The notes: a model not told the origin generated them from the sequence alone. DNA of 12,716 nucleotides from CAYMTN01 sp964393335 (GCA_964393335.1 CAYMTN010000163.1:1-12716), one strand, 5' to 3'; shown: positions 5,556 to 12,291, counted from the first letter of the stretch. Numbers and translations: made by a program.

Positions 5556-7483
5556 AATACGTCTTCGGCCCTGTGCCCTCACGCCGGTTGGGACAGTCGT
5601 TGGGGATCGACACAATTCCACTTAAAACATGCAACTGGAACTGTGTGTACTGTCAGTTGGGCCGCACACAGCCCGTCACCCACACCCGTAACGACTATTT
5701 CTCTCCTGCTGACATCCTGGCGGAAGTGGGTCAGGCGCTGGCGGCACATAAAGCAGGTGACATCGACTGGATAACGTTTGTTGGTTCCGGCGAGCCAACG
5801 TTGCACGCTAGCATCGGTTGGTTAATTGAGCAGGTCAAAACCCTGGTAGAGATACCCGTTGCCGTTATCACAAACGGTTCCCTGCTCTACGATCCCCAGA
5901 TGCGACATGATCTCGCCACCGCCGATGCTGTACTGCCTACTTTAGATGCGGGTACATCAAAACTGTACCAGCAGATCAATCGTCCCCACCCGGCTGCCAC
6001 CTTCCGGCGGTTGGTCACCGGGCTGGTGGATTTCCGCCACCAATACAGTGGACGGTTGTGGGTTGAGGTGATGCTCGTGCGAGGCTTGAATGACACGGAG
6101 CAGGCTTTGCACGACATCGCCACTATTTTGCGCCGTGTGGAACCGGACGAAATCCACATCAGCCTGCCCACCCGCCCACCGACTGAAACCTGGGTGCAGC
6201 CCGCCGACGAGGAAGGTCTCATGCGCGCGCTCGTGATACTGGGGGAAGTAGCCCATGTTCTGCATCCGGCTGCGGGCAGCTTTGATGTGAGTGGTTACGA
6301 GAATCTGGCCGACGCCGTGTTAGACATCATCGCGCGCCACCCCATGCGCCAGGAAGAACTGGAGCAGACACTAGACCAGGCCGCACCGGGGCAGGCCGAC
6401 GACATCTTGGCTGAGCTTGAACAGAGTGGACGCGCGCAGGTGGTGGCACGCTACGGCGTCCGTTTCTGGAGTGCGGCGCCTTCCCATTACCCGACTGAAG
6501 CTCAGAGCACGGCTGTCGATCCAAGGCAGCCGCGCACGCAAAAAACAGAGCAGAATCATGCGGACATACAAAAAGGACAAAAGAGAATGATCGAAAAAAC
6601 TCACACCCTGGCCGGAATGAAGATTGGGGTGTTCGGTAAAGGCGGAGCAGGGAAAAGCACCGTGATCGCCTTACTGGCAAGAGGACTTGCGGAGCATGGT
6701 TACGAGGTTTATATCCTGGATGCCGACTCGACCAATGTCGGGCTGCACCAGGCGCTTGGTATCGACCATCTCCCCTCGCCACTCATGGATTACTTCGGCG
6801 GGGCGGTATTTAGCGGCGGAAAGGTCACCTGCCCCGTCGATGATCCCACGCTGCTTCCCGACGCGGGGTTTCGTTGGGAGACGCTGCCGGATGATTACCG
6901 TGCTCAGACATCAAACGGAATCCGGTATCTGATCGCAGGCAAGATCGGGGACCAGGGACCGGGTGCAGGCTGCGATGGCCCGGTAGCTAAAATCGCCCGC
7001 GATGTCACCATCGAAGGCACACCCAACAAAGCGGTGACCCTGGTGGACTTCAAAGCGGGCTTCGAAGACTCGGCACGAGGTGTGATTACCAGCCTACACT
7101 GGGCGATTGTTGTAGTGGATCCGACCAACGCTGCGATCCAGATGGCGGTCGACATGCGACACATGGTCACGCAAATCCAGGCCGGGGCACTCCCCGCCAC
7201 CGAACACCTCGAGTCGCCGGAATTAGTCGAACTGGCAAATGCCATGTTTCGCAATGCGTCGATCCAGGGTGTTCTGTTCGTTCTGAACCGGGTCACAAGT
7301 CAGCAGGTGGAAGATTATCTGTGCGACAAGTTGGAAGAACACGGCATCAAACCATTAGGCGTTATTCACGCTGATCCGGCCATCGCAATGGCGTGGCTCA
7401 CTGGATCGACGCTTAAAAGCGACCAGGCGCAACGCGAAATCCAGGCCGTAGTGGATAAGCTAGAACACGCCGTAGTGTCATGA
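5552..7483 (+). CDS. Fusion: radical SAM protein plus CooC/NifH-like P-loop ATPase
   Basis: A 643-residue two-part protein. Residues 1-245 form a radical SAM domain of the COG0731 type: FGPVPSRRLGQSLGID, the C27-x3-C31-x2-C34 [4Fe-4S] motif and a GSGEP motif at 78-82. Residues 250-308 resemble a winged helix. A polar, Gln/Lys-rich linker (about 309-345) leads to a SIMIBI-class ATPase with deviant Walker A FGKGGAGKST (361-370), DAD at 390-392 and VDFKAGFEDSARG, close to the CooC 'VD.EAG.EH..RG' pattern. CooC's metal-binding C-x-C seems reduced to Cys474-x-Gly476. Met346 (6587) has AAGGA at 6573-6577 upstream, so a separate 298-residue ATPase could also be made. The gene overlaps the deformylase by 4 bp. 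The substrate of the radical SAM half is unknown; cofactor assembly fits the neighbours. Confidence 0.88.
   Translation: MKYVFGPVPSRRLGQSLGIDTIPLKTCNWNCVYCQLGRTQPVTHTRNDYFSPADILAEVGQALAAHKAGDIDWITFVGSGEPTLHASIGWLIEQVKTLVEIPVAVITNGSLLYDPQMRHDLATADAVLPTLDAGTSKLYQQINRPHPAATFRRLVTGLVDFRHQYSGRLWVEVMLVRGLNDTEQALHDIATILRRVEPDEIHISLPTRPPTETWVQPADEEGLMRALVILGEVAHVLHPAAGSFDVSGYENLADAVLDIIARHPMRQEELEQTLDQAAPGQADDILAELEQSGRAQVVARYGVRFWSAAPSHYPTEAQSTAVDPRQPRTQKTEQNHADIQKGQKRMIEKTHTLAGMKIGVFGKGGAGKSTVIALLARGLAEHGYEVYILDADSTNVGLHQALGIDHLPSPLMDYFGGAVFSGGKVTCPVDDPTLLPDAGFRWETLPDDYRAQTSNGIRYLIAGKIGDQGPGAGCDGPVAKIARDVTIEGTPNKAVTLVDFKAGFEDSARGVITSLHWAIVVVDPTNAAIQMAVDMRHMVTQIQAGALPATEHLESPELVELANAMFRNASIQGVLFVLNRVTSQQVEDYLCDKLEEHGIKPLGVIHADPAIAMAWLTGSTLKSDQAQREIQAVVDKLEHAVVS
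6573..6589 (+). promoter_or_regulatory. Candidate internal ribosome-binding site and start for the ATPase half
   Basis: AAGGA at 6573-6577 lies 9 bases before an in-frame ATG at 6587, exactly where the linker ends and the ATPase domain is about to begin. The frame is open through the whole junction. This could be a true internal start or the remains of two formerly separate genes. Confidence 0.4.
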
Positions 7484-7509
7484 TGATAGAACTAAGGAGA
7501 ATCAGAAAC

Positions 7510-7914
7510 ATGAAAATCGCAGTCATCACCAATGATGGAACAACCATCAGCCAGCACTTTGGTCGTGCCTCGCATTACCTCGTCTTCACAGTAGAGGAGG
7601 GTGAGATCATCGGCAAGGAATTGCGCGATAAGGTCGGACACCAGCAGTTTGTGCAGGAACCTCATGATCACGCATCGGAAAACGATCCACGCGGGCATGG
7701 CTTTGGCGCACACTCCGATGCCAAACACACTCGCATGATCGAGTCCATTCAAGACTGTAAAGCAATCATCGTGCGTGGCATGGGACGCGGCGCTTATCTT
7801 GCGATGGAACAAGCCAACATCCGTCCCTTCGTAACCGAACTTGCAGATGCCGAGGAAGCGGTGAAGGCCTATATTGGCGGAACACTCGAGGATCGTACCG
7901 ACAAATTGCATTAA
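7510..7914 (+). CDS. NifX/NafY-type dinitrogenase cofactor-binding family protein with His-rich insert
   Basis: A 134-residue protein of the Nitro_FeMo-Co family (NifX, NifB C-terminus, MTH1175, orange protein), small RNase-H-like carriers of Mo/Fe-type clusters. It opens MKIAVITNDGTTISQHFGRA and has the later strand-helix unit IQDCKAIIVRGMGRGAYLAME. Between these lies an insert holding His44, 52, 54, 63, 68 and 73, an obvious potential metal-binding loop absent from the next paralogue. I chose ATG 7510 because AGGAGA (7495-7500) precedes it and the family's MKIAV start is at that point. The in-frame ATG at 7480, overlapping the previous stop, would add 10 atypical residues. Partner proteins are probably the two ferredoxin-MinD ATPases just downstream. 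Confidence 0.88.
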   Translation: MKIAVITNDGTTISQHFGRASHYLVFTVEEGEIIGKELRDKVGHQQFVQEPHDHASENDPRGHGFGAHSDAKHTRMIESIQDCKAIIVRGMGRGAYLAMEQANIRPFVTELADAEEAVKAYIGGTLEDRTDKLH

Positions 7915-7928
7915 TTGGAGACATAGCG

Positions 7929-8267
7929 ATGAAAATTGCAGTCAGTGTAACCACACCAAAACCAGATGCAGCTTTTGAATCACGCTTCGGACGCGCGGCG
8001 GCTTTTGCCATCGTCGATACAAACATAGGCGAGCAGCAAGTCGTCGCCAATCCGGCGGCGCAGTTGGGCGGCGGGGCTGGCATTCGAGCGGCTGAGTTTC
8101 TTATCAGGCACGATGTGGAAGCCGTGATCAGTGGGGCGTTTGGGCCGAAAGCCTACAACGTGTTGCACACATCGGGGGTGCGCCTCTATCAAGCCAGATC
8201 GGGAACAGTGGATGATCTGATCACCAGATTGTTGAACGGCGATCTCGATGCGGTGGAGGATGCCTGA
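7929..8267 (+). CDS. NifX/MTH1175-type cofactor-binding family protein
   Basis: A second Nitro_FeMo-Co family protein of 112 residues, 14 bp after the first. It has MKIAVSVTTP, the SRFGRAAAFAIVD turn, and the GGGAGIRAAEFLI and GAFGPKAYNVL segments typical of the compact MTH1175/ORP type. It has no cysteine, and unlike its neighbour no histidine-rich insert, so any cluster would be held by other residues or non-covalently, as in orange protein. TGGAG just before the ATG is the ribosome-binding site. Its TGA is immediately followed by the ATG of the next gene with no gap, indicating coupled translation with the ferredoxin-MinD ATPase. Confidence 0.9.
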   Translation: MKIAVSVTTPKPDAAFESRFGRAAAFAIVDTNIGEQQVVANPAAQLGGGAGIRAAEFLIRHDVEAVISGAFGPKAYNVLHTSGVRLYQARSGTVDDLITRLLNGDLDAVEDA

Positions 8268-9119
8268 ATGATCATAGCTGTTGCCAGCGGCAAGGGGGGG
8301 ACAGGCAAAACAACGGTAGCAACAAGCCTGGCATTGTCCTTAGCGTCGGACAGCCCCGTGCTCTTTCTGGATTGCGATGTCGAAGGGCCTAACGCGCACC
8401 TGATGTTAAAACCCTCCCTGGCCCACCGCGAGGATGCTTTTTTGTTGGTCCCCTCTGTTGATGAGGCGTTGTGCGATTACTGTGGCGTCTGCGCTGAGGT
8501 GTGCCAGTACCAGGCGCTAGCCGTGACGGGCCAGCAGGTGCTGGTTTTCCCAGGGATGTGTCATGGTTGTGGCAGTTGCGCTTTGAACTGCCCAGCCAAG
8601 GCGATTCGTGAAGTGCCGCATGTGCTGGGCACGCTCGAAAGCGGGAACACACCGGAAGGCATCCGGTTTGCGCGCGGTGTCTTGAACGTCGGAAAAGCAT
8701 TGGCTGTCCCGGTGATCCGGCAGCTTAAGGCATCATACCCTGCTCAAGCAGGGGAGACGATCATCATCGATGCGCCTCCCGGCACGTCCTGCCCGGTCGT
8801 TGAGGCCGTGCGCGGTGCCGACTATGTGATCCTGGTTACCGAGCCAACCCCCTTCGGGCTGCACGATCTGAAGCTGGCTTACGAATTGACTGGTGAGTTA
8901 GGACTGCCCGCCGGGGTTATCATTAACCGAGATGGGATAGGCGACCAGGAAGTGGATGATTTCTGCACGCAGGTGGGGCTTCCGGTGCTGCTCCGTATTC
9001 CGATGGATCGCGAGATCGCGGCAGGCATCGCCCAGGGCGTGCCGCTCGTGTCACTCCGGCCAGAATACAGCGCGCTTTTCAGCGAGGTGCTTCTAACGGT
9101 GGCAGGAGTCAGCCAATGA
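8268..9119 (+). CDS. MinD/ParA-family ATPase with inserted 2x[4Fe-4S] ferredoxin domain (first copy)
   Basis: A 283-residue P-loop ATPase of the Mrp/MinD group with a ferredoxin inserted in the ATPase fold. The deviant Walker A GKGGTGKTT is at 8-16. Two [4Fe-4S] motifs follow: Cys69/72/75/79 and Cys98/101/104/108, each C-x2-C-x2-C-x3-C. IIIDAPPGTSCPV (165-177) is the switch II/Walker B region, and VTEPTPFGLHDL (190-201) is the conserved nucleotide-side loop. No C-terminal amphipathic membrane helix is evident. Proteins of this architecture occur in pairs in anaerobes next to NifX-like proteins (Orp3/Orp4 of the Desulfovibrio ORP cluster), where they may use ATP and electrons to handle metal clusters. 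It abuts the NifX gene upstream and overlaps the second copy by 4 bp. Confidence 0.94.
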   Translation: MIIAVASGKGGTGKTTVATSLALSLASDSPVLFLDCDVEGPNAHLMLKPSLAHREDAFLLVPSVDEALCDYCGVCAEVCQYQALAVTGQQVLVFPGMCHGCGSCALNCPAKAIREVPHVLGTLESGNTPEGIRFARGVLNVGKALAVPVIRQLKASYPAQAGETIIIDAPPGTSCPVVEAVRGADYVILVTEPTPFGLHDLKLAYELTGELGLPAGVIINRDGIGDQEVDDFCTQVGLPVLLRIPMDREIAAGIAQGVPLVSLRPEYSALFSEVLLTVAGVSQ

Positions 9120-10021
9120 AACAAATCGTTGTCTTGAGCGGAAAGGGTGGAACCGGCAAAACAACCGTCACGGCAGCGTTGGCGCATCTGGCCAGCCAGA
9201 ATCCAGATACTCGCGCGATTCTGGTGGATGCTGATGTGGATGCGGCTAATCTGGAACTGCTCCTGGAACCCCGCAGTCTCGAAACTCAGGATTTCGTCGG
9301 CGGGCAGGTCGCGGTTATTGCAGCGGACTTGTGTTCCGGTTGTGGCCTATGCGCGGATGTATGCCGCTTCGACGCCGTTCGAGCGGACAATGGGCTTTAC
9401 ACGGTTGATACGATTGCCTGTGAGGGATGCGCGACTTGCAGTACCCAATGCCCCAATAACGCGATCACCATGCTTCCGCAGATTTCAGGACGCTGGTTTT
9501 TCTCAACCAGCCGGTACGGGCCGCTGTTTCACGCGCGGCTGTCACCCGCACAAGAAAGCTCAGGCAAGCTTGTCACTCTGCTGAAACAGCGTGCGCACGA
9601 TCACGCTCTGAACGAGAGCTACCCGTTGATAATCGTGGATGGCCCTCCGGGCATCGGATGCCCCGCAATCGCCGCTGTTTCCGGTGCGGACGTAGTGATC
9701 GTGGTCACCGAACCAACGGCAGCAGGCATCCACGATATGGAGCGCGTGCTGGACCTGACCGCTCACTTTGGCATTCCGGCCCTGGTGTGCATCAACAAGG
9801 CAGATCTCTACCCGCCAGGAACCGATAAGATTATTGACCATTGTCAACAGAATGGGCTGTCTGTCATTGGGCGACTGCCTTTCGATCTGAGCATCACCGA
9901 GGCAATGGTCCACGGACAGACAATCACGGCTTACCTGCCCGATAGTCCTATCAGCCGTGCGCTGCGCGAGATATGGCAAGATGCTTGGGCATCTGTACAC
10001 GAAAAAGCGGCGGCCAGATAA
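9116..10021 (+). CDS. MinD/ParA-family ATPase with inserted 2x[4Fe-4S] ferredoxin domain (second copy)
   Basis: A 301-residue paralogue of the preceding gene with the same plan. Walker A GKGGTGKTT is at 9-17 and DADVDAANL at 38-46. Ferredoxin motifs are Cys73/76/79/83 and Cys102/105/108/112. Switch II is IIVDGPPGIGCPA at 171-183 and the VVTEPTAAGIHDM loop follows. Overall identity to the first copy is clearly moderate, so the duplication is old and the two probably form a heterodimer rather than a redundant pair. The ATG overlaps the upstream stop (ATGA), the classic arrangement for equal expression of partners. The stop is 44 bp before the MIP18-family start. Confidence 0.94.
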   Translation: MKQIVVLSGKGGTGKTTVTAALAHLASQNPDTRAILVDADVDAANLELLLEPRSLETQDFVGGQVAVIAADLCSGCGLCADVCRFDAVRADNGLYTVDTIACEGCATCSTQCPNNAITMLPQISGRWFFSTSRYGPLFHARLSPAQESSGKLVTLLKQRAHDHALNESYPLIIVDGPPGIGCPAIAAVSGADVVIVVTEPTAAGIHDMERVLDLTAHFGIPALVCINKADLYPPGTDKIIDHCQQNGLSVIGRLPFDLSITEAMVHGQTITAYLPDSPISRALREIWQDAWASVHEKAAAR

Positions 10022-10065
10022 CCATGCCAGTCTATGGCAAAAGCCCCCCATTGGAGAAAGAAAGA

Positions 10066-10377
10066 ATGAACGATTCTCACAAAAATCAGACCGTCCTCGC
10101 AGCCATCGAGCGAGTTGAGCATCCGGCAATTGCCACAACCTTATTGGATTTAGGAATCGTCAGGGATACGCAAGTCTCCCCCGATGGCAAAGTTACACTC
10201 ACCCTGGCGCTCCCTTTTCCGAACGTCCCAGACAATATTCGTGACTACATGGTGAATAGCCTGGCTGCCGCTGCACAGTCTGTCGGTGGAGAACTGACCG
10301 AGGTGAAGCTGATGGTCATGAACGAAGGAGACCTTCAGAACTTTCTGACAAAAGAACAACAACACTGGAGAGGCTAA
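10066..10377 (+). CDS. Stand-alone MIP18/DUF59-family Fe-S assembly protein
   Basis: A 103-residue protein of the MIP18 (DUF59) family, the domain found in SufT, PaaD and the N-terminus of Mrp, linked to delivery of Fe-S clusters to target proteins. The pattern VEHPAIATTLLDLGIVRDTQVSPDGK matches the family's opening helix and hairpin. At the place where many members have a conserved Cys-Pro, this one reads Val54-Pro55, so the usual reactive cysteine is missing; the protein has no cysteine at all. I chose ATG 10066 because GGAG lies 9 bases upstream. An in-frame ATG at 10024 would add 14 residues but has no ribosome-binding site. Following two MinD ATPases, it may be the separated equivalent of Mrp's N-terminal domain. 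Confidence 0.82.
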   Translation: MNDSHKNQTVLAAIERVEHPAIATTLLDLGIVRDTQVSPDGKVTLTLALPFPNVPDNIRDYMVNSLAAAAQSVGGELTEVKLMVMNEGDLQNFLTKEQQHWRG

Positions 10378-10380
10378 ACA

Positions 10381-11136
10381 GTGAACACTTTCCATACCCA
10401 ACAAGATTGGTTTGACCGACTGCTGCCGGAGGGGTTGCCGATCCCCAGCGTAACATTATTGAGTGGTCCGGGTGGTTCTGGTAAACCCCTGATCGGTAAT
10501 GTGATGGTCGCGGCGTGGCTGCGACAGGGTGGCGGCGTGGTCTTCATGTCCTTGCAGTATCCCGATCATAGCTTTATCGCTGCGGGGCTGAAAAATATCG
10601 CCCAATTGGATTTAGACGGGTATCAGGACCGAGTAGCTTTCATCGAACTGGATGCCACACTGGAAGATATGACCCCACCGACAGGCAATCGCTTTAGGGC
10701 CAATGTGGTCAAACCGAGAGTTTGGGATGCAGCCCTGGAACGCGCCTGCGCAATGGTGCCGGATGAGGGTCCGGGCATTTTGGTTTTTTGCTCGGCGCTG
10801 AACCTGCTGCTGTTCTCGCCAACTTATGGAAAAGACATCCTTGAGAAGATGAAAGCGACTTCCCAGGAAGGGAAAAAGTGTACTTACCTGTTCTCGGCGA
10901 GTACTACGGCTAAAGCAGATGATATTGCAGAATTAGAGGCCGTTGTTGACCATTTGATCATGACACGCAGCACCAAATCGCCTTTCCAACTATATATGCA
11001 GATTGAACGGATTAAGGGCGCGCTTTTCGTCTCCGGTGAAATACAGGTTCCCTTTTCCGCCAGCGTTTTGACGGATGTGAAAGAAATCGCCGATCACAGC
11101 CGCAAGCGCGTCATCCCGTTGGTCTCAAAACTATAG
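10381..11136 (+). CDS. RecA/KaiC-fold protein with degenerate Walker motifs
   Basis: A 251-residue protein resembling the single RecA-like domain of KaiC/FlaH/RadA-type proteins. It starts with a helix and IPSVTLLSGPGGSGK, then VVFMSLQYPDHSFIAAGL, as in KaiC-like 'yvSle.p...l' regions. Two nucleotide-site changes stand out. Walker A reads GPGGSGKP (29-36) with Pro in place of Ser/Thr. The expected Walker B strand reads GILVFCSALN, with Cys137 where Asp is expected. The protein may bind nucleotide weakly or act as a non-catalytic partner. The start is GTG (10381), with GGAGAGG at 10367-10373 and only 3 bases after the previous stop. Later segments (VVDHLIMTR, LYMQIERIKGALF) keep the KaiC-like strand pattern. 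Confidence 0.72.
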   Translation: MNTFHTQQDWFDRLLPEGLPIPSVTLLSGPGGSGKPLIGNVMVAAWLRQGGGVVFMSLQYPDHSFIAAGLKNIAQLDLDGYQDRVAFIELDATLEDMTPPTGNRFRANVVKPRVWDAALERACAMVPDEGPGILVFCSALNLLLFSPTYGKDILEKMKATSQEGKKCTYLFSASTTAKADDIAELEAVVDHLIMTRSTKSPFQLYMQIERIKGALFVSGEIQVPFSASVLTDVKEIADHSRKRVIPLVSKL

Positions 11137-11164
11137 GCCATACCCCAGGAGTTCGGAGGTCAAG

Positions 11165-11404
11165 ATGTGTCAAGTCGCTGTTTATCTAGATGACGAAAAG
11201 ATAATGGATGACGTCATGCTGGTCGAACCGGTCCCTGAAGGAATCCGACTGGTCAAGCTGTTCGAACCGCCGCGCGTGATCCCGGCTGTCATCCGCCAGG
11301 TGGATTTGATGAAAAACAAGGTCCTCCTGGAAACCGTAGAACAAGGAGAGCATAAGGATGAACGAGACCGACAAACTGAGAGTGCTGATCCCGCATTGGA
11401 TTGA
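11165..11404 (+). CDS. cooT: CooT-family nickel-binding protein
   Basis: A 79-residue protein with the CooT signature: it begins Met-Cys, then VAVYLDDEKIMDDVMLVEPVPEGIRLVKLFEPP and a final strand VDLMKNKVLLE. In studied CooT proteins Cys2 is the nickel ligand of a small SH3-like dimer, associated with nickel insertion into the anaerobic carbon monoxide dehydrogenase. The tail after residue 60 is charged, probably disordered, and longer than the core family. GGAGGT at 11155-11160 is only 4 bases from the ATG, a tight but usable spacing. Its 3' end overlaps the next gene by 47 bp. No CooS or nickel hydrogenase gene is in the window, so the target enzyme is unknown. Confidence 0.85.
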   Translation: MCQVAVYLDDEKIMDDVMLVEPVPEGIRLVKLFEPPRVIPAVIRQVDLMKNKVLLETVEQGEHKDERDRQTESADPALD

Positions 11405-11597
11405 GCACAACACAGAGCACGCTGACGAATTTCGTCGCTGGGCAAAACAGGCCGGTGATGCCTCCGCAGACATCCTGGCGGCGGCTGAAACTATGGCCCA
11501 GACCAACGAGGCGCTTGTGTCTGCACTGGAAAAGCTAGGCGGCCCCCTCCCCTGGCCCTACGATCAAGGAGAACCTGATGGTGACCAAACAGGTTAA
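11358..11597 (+). CDS. Small His-containing helical protein found with CooT-type genes
   Basis: A 79-residue soluble protein that I recognise only by pattern. It opens with HWIEHNTEHADEFRRWA, where His13, His17 and His21 fall on one face of a helix. A long Ala-rich helix follows (GDASADILAAAETMAQTNEAL), then a Pro-rich tail. Similar short proteins occur beside CooT and MinD-type ATPases; I believe they carry a DUF8180 label but cannot confirm this here. The spaced histidines suggest metal binding, which is inference. GGAGAG at 11344-11349 precedes ATG 11358. It overlaps cooT by 47 bp and the CBS gene by 20 bp, so it is a coupled member of the operon and not a shadow frame. Confidence 0.72.
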   Translation: MNETDKLRVLIPHWIEHNTEHADEFRRWAKQAGDASADILAAAETMAQTNEALVSALEKLGGPLPWPYDQGEPDGDQTG

Positions 11598-11998
11598 GGA
11601 TTGGATGACTTCAGAAGTCATCACTGTTTCGGGCCGCTGCCCATTACCAGAAGCGTATTGGCGCATGATCGAGCATAAGATCCGTCGCCTCCCCGCAATG
11701 GATGACGGCACTCTAGCCGGTATCGTGACGTTAGAAAACCTGTGCCGCGTAAATCCGATTAGCATCGCCGGGCTTGACTCTCCACATCAACGAAATGTTC
11801 GCCAAGCTTCCAGTGCTCCAGTTGATGACCGAAAATCCGAAAACTATTTCTCCCACCGCATCCCTCATTGATGCAGCTCGGTTGATATTGCAACACAAGA
11901 TCAGTGCGCTGCCGGTTCTCGACGGAGACAAGCTCGCCGGCAACATCACCGAGAGCGATATTTTCCGCGCGTTTGTGGTATTTGAAGAAAGGGGCTAA
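11578..11998 (+). pseudogene. CBS-pair protein gene with a one-base frameshift
   Basis: Two half-genes in different frames together make one CBS-pair protein, a module that usually binds adenosyl nucleotides and regulates a partner. The first frame (from ATG 11578, AAGGAG at 11566-11571) encodes CBS1: VKDWMTSEVITVSG, RRLPAMDDGTLAGIVTLENL. It then loses similarity after Gly-Leu and stops at 11871. The second frame carries CBS2 to the stop at 11998: LMTENPKTISP, HKISALPVLDGDKLAGNI, SDIFRAF. Removing one G of GGG at 11770-11772 joins them as 139 residues with a natural linker. Whether this is a sequencing or assembly error, a recent mutation or programmed frameshifting cannot be decided from one sequence; an error or recent mutation is most likely. 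Confidence 0.85.
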
Positions 11999-12010
11999 CA
12001 GCCTGAGAGT

Positions 12011-12277
12011 ATGGACAATGTGTCCCGTCCATTGTGGCGGCTGCTCGTACTGACGAGTGAGCCCGAGAAGGCTATTCAACTCACGTGTGCGGAATGTTTC
12101 GCGCTACTGGAATACGATGCCGACCTGTTGGCAGCAGGTGCTGCTCTTGATGAAATCCGCCCGGCTGTCATTCACCATTTGTCTCTCTGTTCAGCGTGCC
12201 AGGCGAAATTTGATAGCTGGCTAACAACGCCCGAAGGAGATGAAAAGGCATCAGCCAGATCAGAATTGGATAAATAG
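12011..12277 (+). CDS. Small zinc-finger (ZAS/zf-HC2-like) protein
   Basis: An 88-residue protein whose middle matches the zinc-binding anti-sigma domain pattern. It has Cys26-x2-Cys29 (LTCAECFALLEYDADLLAAG), then His56-x3-Cys60-x2-Cys63 (HLSLCSACQ). In true anti-sigma factors a membrane helix usually follows; here the chain ends with a short charged tail and has no membrane segment, and no sigma factor gene is adjacent. It may therefore be a soluble ZAS-type sensor or a small metal-handling protein. The ATG at 12011 is 12 bp after the CBS gene's stop. The ribosome-binding site is poor (GAGAG almost touching the ATG), so translation may depend on coupling. The next gene starts 14 bp after the stop. 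Confidence 0.62.
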   Translation: MDNVSRPLWRLLVLTSEPEKAIQLTCAECFALLEYDADLLAAGAALDEIRPAVIHHLSLCSACQAKFDSWLTTPEGDEKASARSELDK

Positions 12278-12291
12278 GAGAGTTGATACAT

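Noticed and set aside
6327..6782. 151-codon minus-strand frame over the radical SAM-ATPase linker
   Set aside because: The translation is Arg/Pro/Ser-rich and of shadow type, opposite a well-supported fusion gene.
9560..10138. 192-codon minus-strand frame at the end of the second MinD ATPase
   Set aside because: It is antisense to conserved ATPase motifs and to the MIP18 start and has no family features.
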